A stretch of 64,000 nt of DNA. Origin: Sphingomonas montana (lineage in GTDB: Bacteria; Pseudomonadota; Alphaproteobacteria; Sphingomonadales; Sphingomonadaceae). Below are positions 11,314-20,797 of this stretch, piece by piece; positions within the stretch are counted from its first letter, which is position 1; each line of letters begins with the position of its first letter. The translations under genes were made by a program, and so were the position numbers. Under the pieces are notes generated by a model. It was not told the origin of the DNA. It saw only the letters and a list, made by a program, of their open reading frames with translations, and did no database searches. The stretch is taken from positions 310,001-374,000 of the forward strand of contig NZ_MOLY01000046.1 of the NCBI RefSeq assembly GCF_001956315.1, written 5' to 3'.

Positions 11314-11993
11314 CGGATCATGCCCGGGGGTCGGTGATGGTCCCCCGGGTAGTGACCTTGGTGGCGGCGTCGGATTGTTACGACGCCTGTCTGCCGGTGG
11401 TGTCGGTTGTGCCGGTTGTCCCGGCATAGCGGGAATCTACTTTGGAGGTCGTGATTCCGATTAGCGGCTCACGGCCTTTGTCGTGTCGGTGAAAGCGAAC
11501 AGCTGTGAGCTTCAGCGCGATGACTTCAAATGAAGCATGCCTAAACTCGCCCATCTCAAGCGTAGTTTGAAAATCGCTGTTGGCCGTCTCGGCTTCGCTC
11601 GGGATGGGCAGTTTTGGTTACGTTAGCACGCCTAAGAGCGCGACCGGGTCAAACCGATTTGCTTGCTGCCATTCCGTTTGGTTCGAGCCTGTCGAGAACC
11701 CAGCGCAAGGTTCTCGACAGGCTTGAACCAAACGGATCGGGGATTGAACCAGTCGGTTCGGCCAAGCGCGCGGCAGGCGTCGTCCCGGACCGATCGGGGG
11801 CCAGGGGCGCAAGGACAGCGCTTGTGACTCGGGATCCCGGATCAGGTCCGGGATGACGGGGGCTGGTGGCGGGACTTCACCGAGGGCGAGATACTTCCCC
11901 GGACGACGATCGGTAGTTCGCGGATACCAAAGCTCTTCGCCGGCCGAGGTCAGGGTTAACCGGGCGGTAGGGCGTTTGCGGTAGGCGGGCGGC
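11314..11993. repeat. 680-base gene-free region with a hairpin and palindromic repeats
   Basis: After katG there is a hairpin, CCCGGGGG...CCCCCGGG (11323-11349), without a T run; it may end the katG transcript. At 11674-11735 is a well-preserved palindrome, CCGTTTGGTTCGAGCCTGTC with its complement around CAGCGCAA. At 11832-11857 is a GATCCCGG/CCGGGATGAC type palindrome. No ORF with coding character is seen, and the reverse ORFs here mostly read through these repeats. Confidence 0.6.
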
Positions 11994-13523
11994 ATGGCAG
12001 GTCTTGCGTATGCGCCACGGGTGACCGAGCGGCCGGAGGGGCGGGTATTGTTGCGGGTGCTGATCGTCGGCGGGTGCCTGGCGGTGCTGGGCGTGCGGCT
12101 GTGGTTGGTCCCGGGCATCGCGCTCTGGTATGACGAGACGTGGACGCTGATGATCGTCGCGCAGCCGGATCTGGCCGGGTTCGCGCGCGAGGTATGGCTC
12201 GATCCCAACGCGCCGCTTTATTATCTGCTGCTGCGGCTGTGGACGGGGATCGTCGGCACCGGGAACCTTGCGCTGCTGCTGCCAAGCCTGTCGTGCGTGA
12301 TCGCCGCGGCCGCGCTGCCGCTGATATGGCGGGTGGACGGGCTGTCGGGGGCGGGGCGGGCGACGTGGGGCGCGTTGCTGTTCTGTTGGGTGCCGGGCAT
12401 CCTGTTTTCGGTCGAGGCGCGCTGTTACGGACTGCTGCTGCTACTGGCGACGGCCGGGACGATCGCGTTTGCGGACGTGCTGGCCGTGCCGAGCCGGCGT
12501 CGAGCCGCGATCTGGTGCGTCATCGGTGCCACGGCGATGCTCACCCATTATTTCGCGGTCTTCCCGGTGGCGGTGCAGGGCGTGATCTATCTGGCGCGGC
12601 ACCGGCGGGCGGCGGTGCGGACCTGGCCGGCGCTGGCGGCCTACCTGCCGGTCGCGGCGTGGGGGCTGTATCATCTGCCGCGCCTGCTGCACTGGAGCGC
12701 GCCAGACGTGGCCTGGTATGGTCGCGTGACCCTTGCGACCGCGTGGCAGTTCGTGGCGTTCACGGTCGGGCCGCTGACGCCGGTGTTTCCGGCGATGGTG
12801 CTGGCGATCCTGATCGTTGCCGCCTGGGCGGGGCGCCGCAAGACAATGGACGGGGCAGGCGCGGCGCTGGTCTGGGTCGCGGCGGCGGGGGGGATCGCGC
12901 TGCTGGTGGTCATGGGCGTGGGTACGGCGCGGCCGATGCTGTCGCCGCGCTACCTGACGCCGGTCGTGCCGGCGATCCTGCTCGGGCTGGTGCTGATCGT
13001 AGAGCGCGTGCCGCAGCCACGGATCGGATTCGCGCTGCTGCTCGCCCCGTTCCTCGCGTTCGCGCTGAAGGCGGGGGCGCTGTCCGCGTTCATCGCCGAA
13101 CAGAGCCGGTCCGGGTGGGAGGATGCGTCGGACTTCATCGCGCCCGCGCGGCCCGACCGGCTGGTGTTCGCAGCCGACACTCCGGGAACGAGCGGGGCGG
13201 ATGCAGGATCGCTGGCGCAACTGGGCGCGGCGTTCCTGACCCGCGCCGGGCAGCATCCGGCGGTGTCGTCCGTGACGCTGGCCGGTGAGGGCGATCCGCA
13301 TCCGCGGTTGATCGCGGCGACCCGCGGGGCCGTGCGCCCGGCGATCCTGTGGTATTATGACCGCCGGCGCGGTGTGGCGGCGCGGTTTCCGCCGGAGATC
13401 GCCGTGCGCTATCCCGGGTCGCCCGGTTCGCCCGGTTCGCCCGGTTCGCCCGGTCGGCCCGGCTGGCGGTGCTGGCACCGGGTGAGCGAGGCGACCGGCG
13501 TGATGGCGTGCGTGCGGCGGTGA
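11994..13523 (+). CDS. GT-C type membrane glycosyltransferase (GT39/ArnT-like)
   Basis: This 509-residue integral membrane protein has about 10-11 hydrophobic segments. An acidic motif just after the first membrane segment (ALWYDETWTL) matches the D-E catalytic pair of lipid-phosphosugar-dependent GT-C enzymes, followed by LDPNAPLYYLLLRLW. Such enzymes transfer a sugar from a polyprenyl carrier at the outer face of the inner membrane; the acceptor is unknown. The C-terminal end includes a Gly-Ser-Pro repeat (PGSPGSPGSPGSPGRPG) from a 9-base tandem repeat. The start at 11994 is not backed by a strong ribosome binding site. No other glycosylation gene adjoins it. Confidence 0.75.
   Translation: MAGLAYAPRVTERPEGRVLLRVLIVGGCLAVLGVRLWLVPGIALWYDETWTLMIVAQPDLAGFAREVWLDPNAPLYYLLLRLWTGIVGTGNLALLLPSLSCVIAAAALPLIWRVDGLSGAGRATWGALLFCWVPGILFSVEARCYGLLLLLATAGTIAFADVLAVPSRRRAAIWCVIGATAMLTHYFAVFPVAVQGVIYLARHRRAAVRTWPALAAYLPVAAWGLYHLPRLLHWSAPDVAWYGRVTLATAWQFVAFTVGPLTPVFPAMVLAILIVAAWAGRRKTMDGAGAALVWVAAAGGIALLVVMGVGTARPMLSPRYLTPVVPAILLGLVLIVERVPQPRIGFALLLAPFLAFALKAGALSAFIAEQSRSGWEDASDFIAPARPDRLVFAADTPGTSGADAGSLAQLGAAFLTRAGQHPAVSSVTLAGEGDPHPRLIAATRGAVRPAILWYYDRRRGVAARFPPEIAVRYPGSPGSPGSPGSPGRPGWRCWHRVSEATGVMACVRR
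13412..13463 (+). repeat. 9-base tandem repeat (CCCGGTTCG) in coding sequence
   Basis: Four to five units of CCCGGTTCG-type sequence lie in tandem near the 3' end of the GT-C gene and encode a (Gly-Ser-Pro)n stretch. The unit length is a multiple of three, so copy-number change would alter protein length without a frameshift. Confidence 0.7.
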
Positions 13524-13545
13524 GCCAGGCCGGGTCGCGCCGGAT

Positions 13546-14721
13546 TCAGTCGGGTGCCAGCCACGCGCCGGGCGCCGCGGTGTCGCCCCGATCCGGCAGG
13601 CGGAAACGGACCGTCGAGACGCAACCGCGATAGCCGCTGGGGCTGGGCACGATGGTCGCCTGCTCGATCATCATGCGCGCGGTTCGTCCGAACGCTTCGG
13701 CCGGTTCGGCCGTCAGCACCGTGACATTGCCGGTCTTGCCCCAGGACGCGACGTCGAACCGCACGGTGGCCGAACCGGTGATGCCGCGCCGCATGAAGCC
13801 GGGTGGGTAGGGGCGGCCGGGCGGCAGGGTCATTACCTGGCGCAGGTCCGCCGGGCAGTCCGGTCCCTTGGTGGCGACCGGTGCGGCGGATGCGGCGGGT
13901 TCGGGCATCGGCGCGCTGCCGCTGTGATAGCGCATCAGGCAACCGCTGCGGACGCCGGGTTCGTACCGGTTGCGGGCGAGCGCCGCACGCGCGGCGGCGT
14001 CGAACGCCGCGTTGCCGCTGGATGCGATCGTCCGTACCGCGACAGGCTTGCCGGCTGCGTTGATATCGTAGCTGAGATAGATGTGGTTCCAGTCGCCATT
14101 CGGTTCGGTGAAGCGTTCGAACGGGGGATAGTTCATCGACCGGACGTTGGCGCGAGGCGGGTCGTAGCAGGTCGTGCCTGCCGGTTTGAGCCGCGCGAAG
14201 GCCGTGGCACCGGCGGGGCCGACGGTCGGCCCGGCCAGCAGGCGGGCGAGCGAAGCGACGGGCGCACGGTCGATCGGCGTGGTCGTGACCGCGAAACCGA
14301 CGGTGCAGGCGGTGCGCGCCGCCCCGGCGGGGAACCGCCACGCGGCCAGCGCGGGCGCGAGATCGCCATCGTCGCCGAAATGTTCCGGCGCAGGCGGGCG
14401 TTGGCGGATGGTAACCGGGCGTCCGGCGGTGTCGATCGCGAAATCGAACATGCGGACGCCGGCAGCGGGTCGCGGCCGCAGCAGGCCGGTGGGTCGGGCG
14501 TAGCGGGCCGTGCTGGTGTCGAACGGCGTGACGACCCGTTCCGGCCGGACGGCGGCAAGATCGCAGCGGACCGGGCCGGGAACAAAGCTGACCAGATCGT
14601 AGGTCGGGGCGGCGCTTGGGAAGAGCGGGAAATCCTGCGCCCGCACGATGTGTGGCGGGGTCATGGCCGGCGGGGGCACCTGGACGACAAGGAGCGCGAA
14701 CAGGGTTCTTGCAAGCGTCAT
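13546..14721 (-). CDS. secreted protein with TonB C-terminal-like repeats
   Basis: This 391-residue protein begins with a short hydrophobic leader (MTLARTLFALLVVQVP), probably a signal peptide. At least two segments look like TonB C-terminal domains: IYLSYDINAAGKPVAVRTIASSGNAAFDAAARAAL at about 220-255, and PPGFMRRGITGSATVRFDVASWGKTGNVTVLTAEPAEAFGRTA at about 306-350. In these a beta-hairpin with G-x-V/P is followed by a helix ending in A..AL. A third, weaker one is at about 88-115. It lacks the Pro-rich periplasmic spacer and the usual TonB membrane anchor, so a role as energy transducer is doubtful. Sphingomonads encode many such TonB-like secreted proteins. It converges on the GT-C gene. 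Confidence 0.6.
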   Translation of the reverse strand: MTLARTLFALLVVQVPPPAMTPPHIVRAQDFPLFPSAAPTYDLVSFVPGPVRCDLAAVRPERVVTPFDTSTARYARPTGLLRPRPAAGVRMFDFAIDTAGRPVTIRQRPPAPEHFGDDGDLAPALAAWRFPAGAARTACTVGFAVTTTPIDRAPVASLARLLAGPTVGPAGATAFARLKPAGTTCYDPPRANVRSMNYPPFERFTEPNGDWNHIYLSYDINAAGKPVAVRTIASSGNAAFDAAARAALARNRYEPGVRSGCLMRYHSGSAPMPEPAASAAPVATKGPDCPADLRQVMTLPPGRPYPPGFMRRGITGSATVRFDVASWGKTGNVTVLTAEPAEAFGRTARMMIEQATIVPSPSGYRGCVSTVRFRLPDRGDTAAPGAWLAPD

Positions 14722-14895
14722 GTCGGTCTCCGTCGGCGGAGTGCGGGCGGTGCAGGCATAGCGTGGCCGGTGCCGCGGCGGAAGCGAATTGCAGGCGGGG
14801 CGGGGCTGCGCCGACGATCCGTGCCCGGCCCAGCGGAGCGCTTAGCGCGCCGAGCGGAGCTTTTGCCCAATGGCGGCGGGGGTTAGAGCGAGGTC

Positions 14896-16191
14896 ATGAA
14901 ATTCACCAGAGCGACAGGCCTGACCTCGCGCACCGGACGCCGGCCGATCGGGACCAGGGCGGCCGTTGCCGGGGCGGCGCTGATGATCGGCGTGGCGGCC
15001 ATCGCCGGGTGGCAGGGCGGATCGGCGACCGATACGCCGGGCGCGCAGCCCGGGGCCGCGGCGGTGATGCCGGACGCGGCGCGCGCAAGCAGCGGGCGGA
15101 TCGCGACGGTGGAGGCGGGGCGGAACCGCGTGGATTATGCGCGGCTGGACCGCCGCATCGAAGGGTTGATGCGGACGCCTGGAATGACCGGGCTGGGCGT
15201 CACGGTAGTCGAGGGATCGCGCGTCACCTTCGTCAAGGGATATGGCCGGACGGAACCGGGGGCGGCGGGCGATCCGGTGACGTCGCGCACGGTGTTTCGC
15301 TGGGCATCGCTGTCCAAGACAGTGGCGGCGACGACGGTCGAGAAGCTGGCGGCGGACCGCAAATTGTCGCTCCTGTCGCCGGTGACGCAGTACCGCACCA
15401 CGCTGCGCCTGCCGAACGGCAAGGAACGGTTCGCGACGATCGAGGACGTGCTGTCGCACCGCCTGGGCATCGTGAAGAACGCCTATGACGACAAGCTGGA
15501 GGACGGGATGGACCCGGCCCTCATCCGCGGAATGTATGCCGCGCTGCCGGCCGTCTGTTCGCCGGGCGCGTGTTTCGCCTATCAGAACATCGCGTTCGAC
15601 ACGGTGACCGAGATCGTCGCGAAGGTGACCGGACGGAGTTATGCCAGCACCGCGCAGTCGATGCTGTTCGGTCCGCTGGGAATGGTGAACGCATCGATCG
15701 GGCGGGCGGGGCTGACCGGGGCGGCGAGCTGGGCGCGGCCGACCAAGGGCACGCGCGTGCTGACCGTGGAGGAACCCTATTACCGGGTGCCCGCGGCCGG
15801 GGGCGTGAACAGTTCGATCGGCGACCTCGCGCTGTGGCTGAAGGCGCAGATGGGCGGGAGCCCGCGGGTATTGCGGCAGGCGCTGCTCGACGACCTGCAC
15901 CGCCCCCGCATCAAGGTGCCGCGCGGGCGGCAGGGGACGTTCGACCGCACGATGACGGACGGGCGTTATGCGCTGGGCTGGCGCAACCACCGGCTGGGCG
16001 GGCATTTGCTGGTCGGGCATCGGGGGGCGGTGTCGGGGTATCGGTCGCTGATCCTGTTCGACCCGGTCGAGAGGGTCGGGATCGCGATGCTGTGGAACAG
16101 CGAGAGCCCGAAGCCGGTGGGATTGCCGCTGGAACTGTTCGACGCGTTGTACGGGTTGCCGGCGACGGATTATCTGGAGTTGGGAAAGTAG
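14896..16191 (+). CDS. serine hydrolase, beta-lactamase class C / penicillin-binding protein family
   Basis: This 431-residue protein has an N-terminal membrane segment at about 24-42 that could be an uncleaved anchor or signal. The beta-lactamase fold motifs are in order: nucleophile S-x-x-K in WASLSKTVAATTV, Y-x-N in CFAYQNIAFD, and H-x-G in GHRGAVSGY. Family members include esterases, D-aminopeptidases and PBP-like hydrolases, so the substrate is open; a periplasmic location is likely. The ATG at 14896 follows GAGCGAGG. It stands alone, divergent from the TonB-like gene. Confidence 0.85.
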   Translation: MKFTRATGLTSRTGRRPIGTRAAVAGAALMIGVAAIAGWQGGSATDTPGAQPGAAAVMPDAARASSGRIATVEAGRNRVDYARLDRRIEGLMRTPGMTGLGVTVVEGSRVTFVKGYGRTEPGAAGDPVTSRTVFRWASLSKTVAATTVEKLAADRKLSLLSPVTQYRTTLRLPNGKERFATIEDVLSHRLGIVKNAYDDKLEDGMDPALIRGMYAALPAVCSPGACFAYQNIAFDTVTEIVAKVTGRSYASTAQSMLFGPLGMVNASIGRAGLTGAASWARPTKGTRVLTVEEPYYRVPAAGGVNSSIGDLALWLKAQMGGSPRVLRQALLDDLHRPRIKVPRGRQGTFDRTMTDGRYALGWRNHRLGGHLLVGHRGAVSGYRSLILFDPVERVGIAMLWNSESPKPVGLPLELFDALYGLPATDYLELGK

Positions 16192-16403
16192 GGTCGCGTT
16201 AGCGCGCTGCCGTCTCGACTGTCATCCTGACGGACGTCAGGATCCATAATCACTGCGGTCATTGCCGGTGGTGACGGAGTGATAATGGATTCCGGCGTTC
16301 GCCGGAATGACGGGGGCGGGGGCAATGCGGGGGTTCGCAGGTGCTTTGCCATCGATACACCGAAAGTGTACGGCGCGGGCAATAGCTGCCGAGGCCCCCC
16401 GCG
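16192..16403. repeat. nested palindromic repeats before leuC
   Basis: At 16221-16243 is GTCATCCTGAC...GTCAGGAT. Next, TCCATAATCACT and AGTGATAATGGA (about 16244-16290) form a wide inverted repeat. At 16289-16308 is ATTCCGGCGTTCGCCGGAAT. Together they could fold into a multi-arm structure. No promoter for leuC could be picked out with confidence. Confidence 0.55.
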
Positions 16404-17843
16404 ATGACCGAACCGAAGACGCTGTATGCCAAGATCTGGGACGCGCATGTCGTCGATACGCGCGCCGACGGCACCGCGCTGATCTATATCGACCGGCACC
16501 TGGTTCATGAGGTGACGAGCCCGCAGGCGTTCGAGGGGCTGCGCGCCGCGGGGCGGACGGTGCGGCGGCCGGACCTGACGCTGGCGGTGCCGGACCACAA
16601 CCTGCCGACGACGCGGCGGGTGGACGCGCAGGGTCAGCGCCTGCCGATCGCCGACCTGGAGTCGGCCGCGCAGCTGGCGGCGCTGGCCCGCAATGCGCCG
16701 GCGGCCGGCATCCGCTATATCGATGCGGTCGCCGCCGAGCAGGGGATCGTGCATGTCGTGGGGCCGGAACAGGGCTTCACCCTGCCGGGCACGACCGTCG
16801 TCTGCGGCGACAGCCATACCGCCAGCCACGGCGCGCTGGGCGCGCTGGCGTTCGGGATCGGCACGTCGGAGGTGGAGCATGTGCTCGCCACGCAGACGCT
16901 GCTGCTGCAACGGTCGCAGTCGATGGAGGTGCGTGTGGACGGCGTGCTGGGCGCGGGGGTGACGCCGAAGGACGTGATCCTGCACATCATCGGGCGGATC
17001 GGCGCGGCGGGCGGGACCGGCCATGTGATCGAATATACCGGCAACGTGTTCCGCGAGATGTCGATCGAGGGGCGACTGACGGTCGCCAACATGTCGATCG
17101 AGGCGGGCGCGCGCGCCGGGCTGGTGGCGCCGGACGAGACGACCTTTGCGTATTTGAAAGGCCGACCGATGGCGCCGGTGGGCGCGCAGTGGGACGCGGC
17201 GGTCGCGTGGTGGCGGACGCTGGCGACCGATCCGGGTGCGGCGTACGACAAGGTGGTGGTGATCGACGCGGGCGAGATCGCGCCGAGCCTGACCTGGGGG
17301 ACGAGCCCGGAGGACGTCGTGCCGATCACCGGCGTGGTGCCTGATCCGATGAGCTTCGCCGATCCGTCGAAGCAGGCCGCAGCGCAGAAGTCGCTCGACT
17401 ATATGGGCCTGGTGCCGGGCACGCGGATGCAGGATGTCGGCGTCGACATGGTGTTCATCGGCAGTTGCACGAACAGCCGGATCGAGGACCTGCGCGCCGC
17501 GGCCGACGTGGTGCGCGGGCGGCATGTCGCGCCGGGCGTGGCGCAGGCTTTGGTCGTGCCGGGGTCGGGACTGGTGAAGCGGCAGGCGGAGGCGGAGGGG
17601 CTGGACCGTGTGTTCGTGGACGCGGGCTTCGAATGGCGCGAGCCGGGCTGTTCGATGTGCCTGGCGATGAACCCGGACAAGGTGCCGCCGGGGATGCGCT
17701 GCGCATCGACCAGCAACCGGAACTTCGTCGGGCGGCAGGGGCCGGGGGCGCGGACGCATCTGCTGTCCCCCGCGATGGCGGCGGCGGCGGCGGTGACCGG
17801 GCGGCTGACCGATGTGCGGGAACTGATGGGAGCGGCGGCATGA
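16404..17843 (+). CDS. leuC: 3-isopropylmalate dehydratase large subunit
   Basis: This 479-residue aconitase-family subunit, with LeuD, isomerises 2-isopropylmalate to 3-isopropylmalate in leucine synthesis. Cluster ligands are in [29 protein letters not shown] and CSMCLAMN (the CxxC pair), which would hold one [4Fe-4S]. [17 protein letters not shown] and VPDHNLPTT are typical of bacterial LeuC. The stop overlaps the leuD start by ATGA, giving a coupled leuCD unit. No leuA or leuB is in the window. Confidence 0.97.
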   Translation: MTEPKTLYAKIWDAHVVDTRADGTALIYIDRHLVHEVTSPQAFEGLRAAGRTVRRPDLTLAVPDHNLPTTRRVDAQGQRLPIADLESAAQLAALARNAPAAGIRYIDAVAAEQGIVHVVGPEQGFTLPGTTVVCGDSHTASHGALGALAFGIGTSEVEHVLATQTLLLQRSQSMEVRVDGVLGAGVTPKDVILHIIGRIGAAGGTGHVIEYTGNVFREMSIEGRLTVANMSIEAGARAGLVAPDETTFAYLKGRPMAPVGAQWDAAVAWWRTLATDPGAAYDKVVVIDAGEIAPSLTWGTSPEDVVPITGVVPDPMSFADPSKQAAAQKSLDYMGLVPGTRMQDVGVDMVFIGSCTNSRIEDLRAAADVVRGRHVAPGVAQALVVPGSGLVKRQAEAEGLDRVFVDAGFEWREPGCSMCLAMNPDKVPPGMRCASTSNRNFVGRQGPGARTHLLSPAMAAAAAVTGRLTDVRELMGAAA

Positions 17844-18421
17844 ACCCGGTCGTGAAGGTCGAGGGCCGCGCGATCCCGTTCGGGCGGAAGAATGTCGACA
17901 CCGACGTCATCATCCCGGCGCATTATCTGAAGACGATCAGCCGGTCGGGCCTGGGCCGCGGCGCGTTCGAGGTTGTGCGGCGCGAGCCGGGGAACGTGTT
18001 CGACGACCCGCGTTACGTTGGGGCGCCGGTGCTGATCGCGGGCGACAATTTCGGTTGCGGGTCGAGCCGCGAACATGCGGCCTGGGCGCTGGGTGACATG
18101 GGCGTGCAGGCCGTGATCGCGCCGTCCTATTCCGATATTTTTTCCGGCAATGCGGTCAAGAACGGGATCGTGCCGGTGGTGTTGCCGCAGGATGCGGTCG
18201 ACCGGCTGATGGTGGTCGCGGCGGAGGGCTTGCCGGTGACGGTGGACCTGGAAAGCTGCACCGTGACGACGCCGTACCAGGACCGCTACAGCTTCACGAT
18301 CGACCCGTTCCGGCGCGACTGCCTGATGCACGGGCTGGACGAGATCGGCCTGACGATGGCGCAGGGCGATGCGATTTCGGCCTATGAGGCGAAAGTGGGC
18401 GCGGAGCGGGGCTGGGTTTGA
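17840..18421 (+). CDS. leuD: 3-isopropylmalate dehydratase small subunit
   Basis: This 193-residue swivelling-domain subunit pairs with Leu[19 protein letters not shown] at the N-terminus and [17 protein letters not shown], with the substrate-binding GCGSSREH, are diagnostic. The length is normal and the reading frame intact. The last 40 to 55 codons recur twice downstream as non-coding copies (about 19520-19575 and 20798-20961), showing that this end was part of a tandem duplication. Confidence 0.97.
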   Translation: MNPVVKVEGRAIPFGRKNVDTDVIIPAHYLKTISRSGLGRGAFEVVRREPGNVFDDPRYVGAPVLIAGDNFGCGSSREHAAWALGDMGVQAVIAPSYSDIFSGNAVKNGIVPVVLPQDAVDRLMVVAAEGLPVTVDLESCTVTTPYQDRYSFTIDPFRRDCLMHGLDEIGLTMAQGDAISAYEAKVGAERGWV

Positions 18422-18439
18422 GCCCCGCGCCGCCCGGCT

Positions 18440-19306
18440 TCAGTTTTCGCCGGCCACGGTCGGATCTGCGGGCAGAACGACACGCTGTTTCGCGACATCG
18501 TCGATGATCCGCGTGCGTTGCAGCGGCACGGCCAGGTTCTGATCGACGGCATAGGTGGCGGCCAGCAGCGACCGATCGAGCCGGGTGCGTTCGGGTAGCA
18601 ACGGCCGGCCCGCATCGCGATCCGCGAACAGCGACAGCAGCGTCGTGCCGGTGGGAAAGGTCGCGTCCATCTTCGGATTGGCGAAGGAGACGAGGCCGAT
18701 ATAGTCGCCAAGCTGTTTCCAGCTGAGGCCGTTCAGCTTGTCCATGTCGAGGATCACGACGCTTAGCAGTTTGTCGGCACGCGCCGGCGCCTGCAGCCGC
18801 CACATGCCGCCGGAAGTCCCCTTAATGTCGGTGACATCAAACCACCGCACCGGCCGCGATTTGCGAAGGGCATTGATCAACGACCGGGGGGCCATGCCGC
18901 GTTCGGGATCGCCAAACAGCATCGGATGGTCGCGTGTCAGCTTTTCGGCAAAGCCGTCCGGATCGGGCGGAGCGACAACGAGCAGGTTGGGCTGGCACCG
19001 CCCGGTCCGCTGACGAACGGCGGCGTCCTTTGCCACCTGTCGGATGCGGTTTTCCAGGATCCGTTTGAATTCCGGCTGGAGTCCTTCGACAGAGACGCAC
19101 AGCCAGTTACGAAACTTGGAGATCGGGGTTCTTGGCCTGGCCTGGATCATGACGCTGACGACGTCGTTCAACCGTTCGCGCGTCAGTCCATCGATGATGA
19201 CGGCGTCGTCCTGCATCACCGGCGCGACGGCGGTGGTGCGTTCGGTCTGGGCCGCCGCAGGGGCGGCAGCCAGCAGAAAAACGAAGAGGGTGGCTGCGCA
19301 TTTCAT
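18440..19306 (-). CDS. secreted protein of unknown family, copy 1
   Basis: This 288-residue protein has a clear signal peptide (KCAATLFVFLLAAAPAAAQT, cleavage likely after AAA). The mature part carries two segments that stand out because copy 2 keeps them unchanged: QPNLLVVAPPDPDGFA and DKLNGLSWKQLGDYI. Two cysteines (about C69 and C105) could form a disulfide in the periplasm. No domain is recognised. It converges on leuD with 18 bases between the stops. It is a paralogue of the gene at 19604-20530, and both sit in the same tandem array. Confidence 0.8.
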   Translation of the reverse strand: MKCAATLFVFLLAAAPAAAQTERTTAVAPVMQDDAVIIDGLTRERLNDVVSVMIQARPRTPISKFRNWLCVSVEGLQPEFKRILENRIRQVAKDAAVRQRTGRCQPNLLVVAPPDPDGFAEKLTRDHPMLFGDPERGMAPRSLINALRKSRPVRWFDVTDIKGTSGGMWRLQAPARADKLLSVVILDMDKLNGLSWKQLGDYIGLVSFANPKMDATFPTGTTLLSLFADRDAGRPLLPERTRLDRSLLAATYAVDQNLAVPLQRTRIIDDVAKQRVVLPADPTVAGEN

Positions 19307-19389
19307 GGTACGATCGCCTCGTCCGGCTGCACGTTGTCGAGAAGATACCTCATTCAGCGCATATTGAAAGCGGGATGACCTGGAGTCGG

Positions 19390-19512
19390 TCAGCGTGCCG
19401 ATGCGGCCAGACAGGCAGTGCCGTCGGCGCGGTCCCGAGCGTCGCGAAGGCCGTGCTGATGCCCAGATCCCGCCAGCCGAAGCCAGGGCGGCGCTACAGG
19501 CGAAACGCGGGT
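19390..19512 (-). pseudogene. decayed cytochrome c C-terminal fragment, copy 1
   Basis: Read on the minus strand, it starts RFACSAALASAGGIW, matching RFAYTASLAAVGGTW of the intact cytochrome c at 22662-23099. It then has an internal deletion of about 50 bases covering the RLDAWLANP segment, and resumes in another frame with TAFATLGTAP. It has no heme motif, no start and a broken frame, and lies upstream of the copy 1 secreted gene. Confidence 0.6.
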
Positions 19513-19519
19513 AGCGCTG

Positions 19520-19575
19520 GACGACGCGATCTCCGTCTAGGAGGCGAAGGTGGACGCGGAGGGGGCTGGGTTTGA
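19520..19575 (+). pseudogene. short leuD 3'-end remnant
   Basis: It aligns with the final 56 or so bases of leuD: GCGATCTCCGTCTAGGAGG against the leuD GCGATTTCGGCCTATGAGG, then GGGGCTGGGTTTGA. It is followed, as after leuD, by the GC-rich spacer and the end of a secreted-protein gene. It contains a stop and indels, so it is non-coding. Confidence 0.65.
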
Positions 19576-19603
19576 ACCGGGCCGCGCGCCGCCCCGCCCG
19601 GCG

Positions 19604-20530
19604 TCAGTTTTCGCCGGCAGCGGTCGGATCTGCGGGCAGAACAACCCGCTGTTTCACGACATCGTCGATAATCCGTGTGCGTTGCAGCGGCGCGGACAGA
19701 TTTTCATCGACGCCGTAGGTGGCGGCCAGCAGCGACCGATCGAGCCGGGTGCGTTCGGGGAGCAACGGCCGGCCCGCATCGCGATCCGCGAACAGCGACA
19801 GCAGCGTCGTCCCGCTGGGAAAGGTCGCGTCCATCTTCGGACTGGTGAAGAAGACCAGGGCGATATAGTCGCCGAGTTGCTTCCAGCTGAGGCCGTTCAG
19901 CTTGTCCATGTCGAGGATCACGACGTTCAGGAGCTTGTCGGCCCGCGTCGGTGCCTTGAGCCGCCACATGCTGACGAGGCTGACTGTCGGCGTCGCTAAC
20001 ATGGACGAGCTGCCAAGGCTGGCGGTGGTCTGAATGTAGGTGGCAGCGAACCAGCGCACCGGCCTGGGCTTGCGCAGGGCGGTGATCAGCGACTGGGGTG
20101 CCACGCCGATAGCGGGATCGCCGAACAGCATCGGGTGATCGCGCGTCAGCTTGTCGGCGAAACCGTCCGGATCGGGCGGCGCGACGACGAGCAGGTTGGG
20201 CTGGCACCCTTGAGTCCGCACCCGTATGCGGGCGTCCTGTGCCACCTGTCGGATGCGGTTTTCGAGGATCTGTTTGAATTCGGGCCGAAGCCCCTGGACC
20301 GCGACGCAGAGCCAGTCGCGGAATTTGGCGATGGGCACCCCGGGTTCGGGCTGGATCATCGCGCTGACGACGTCGTTCAGGCTTCTGCGCGTCATGCCCT
20401 GGACGACGACGGCATTGTCCGTGTCGGCCGGCGTTGCCGTAACAGGGGTAACGGGGGTGGTCGATGCGGTCTGGGCGACCGCGGGGGCGGCAGCCAGCGC
20501 CGCGAGAAGGGAGAGGATTGCGCGTTTCAT
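19604..20530 (-). CDS. secreted protein of unknown family, copy 2
   Basis: This 308-residue paralogue of the gene at 18440-19306 has its own signal peptide (MKRAILSLLAALAAAPAVAQ). The two proteins share most of their length, including QPNLLVVAPPDPDGFADKLT, MLFGDP and DKLNGLSWKQLGDYIALV. Copy 2 carries an insertion of about 20 residues (TASLGSSSMLATPTVSLVSM) before the WRLKAP segment and a longer Thr-rich region after the signal. Both reading frames are intact despite the decay of the sequence between them, which suggests selection on each. Function is unknown. Confidence 0.8.
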   Translation of the reverse strand: MKRAILSLLAALAAAPAVAQTASTTPVTPVTATPADTDNAVVVQGMTRRSLNDVVSAMIQPEPGVPIAKFRDWLCVAVQGLRPEFKQILENRIRQVAQDARIRVRTQGCQPNLLVVAPPDPDGFADKLTRDHPMLFGDPAIGVAPQSLITALRKPRPVRWFAATYIQTTASLGSSSMLATPTVSLVSMWRLKAPTRADKLLNVVILDMDKLNGLSWKQLGDYIALVFFTSPKMDATFPSGTTLLSLFADRDAGRPLLPERTRLDRSLLAATYGVDENLSAPLQRTRIIDDVVKQRVVLPADPTAAGEN

Positions 20531-20613
20531 GTCACGATCACCTTGGGCCCTTACATATCGCTTCCGAAACTAACGCTTCCAAGGCTCATGGAAAGCGGTT
20601 TCTGCGGAGTCGG

Positions 20614-20785
20614 TCAGCCTGCCGATGCGGCCAGATAGGGCGCGGTTCTGAGCGTCGCGGAGGTTGGGAACGCCGTGTTCGTGCCCGGGGCATTGTGTGC
20701 GGGGTGGTCAGCCAGGCGTCGAGCCGTAGGGTGTCCCGATCCCGCAACGCGGCCAGGGCTGCGGCACAGGTGAAGCGCGGACGGC
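20614..20785 (-). pseudogene. decayed cytochrome c C-terminal fragment, copy 2
   Basis: Minus-strand translation gives RPRFTCAAALAALRDRDTLR and then LDAWLTTPHT, followed after a frameshift by PGTNTAFPTSATLRTAPYLA and a stop. The intact gene at 22662-23099 has RPRFAYTASLAAVGGTWTPT, RLDAWLANPRAVAPGTSMAF and then AGLPDPQDRADVIAYLR. Heme-binding CxxCH and the N-terminus are missing. It is therefore a gene remnant in the repeated unit. Confidence 0.7.
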
Positions 20786-20797
20786 GGAGCTGAAGGG

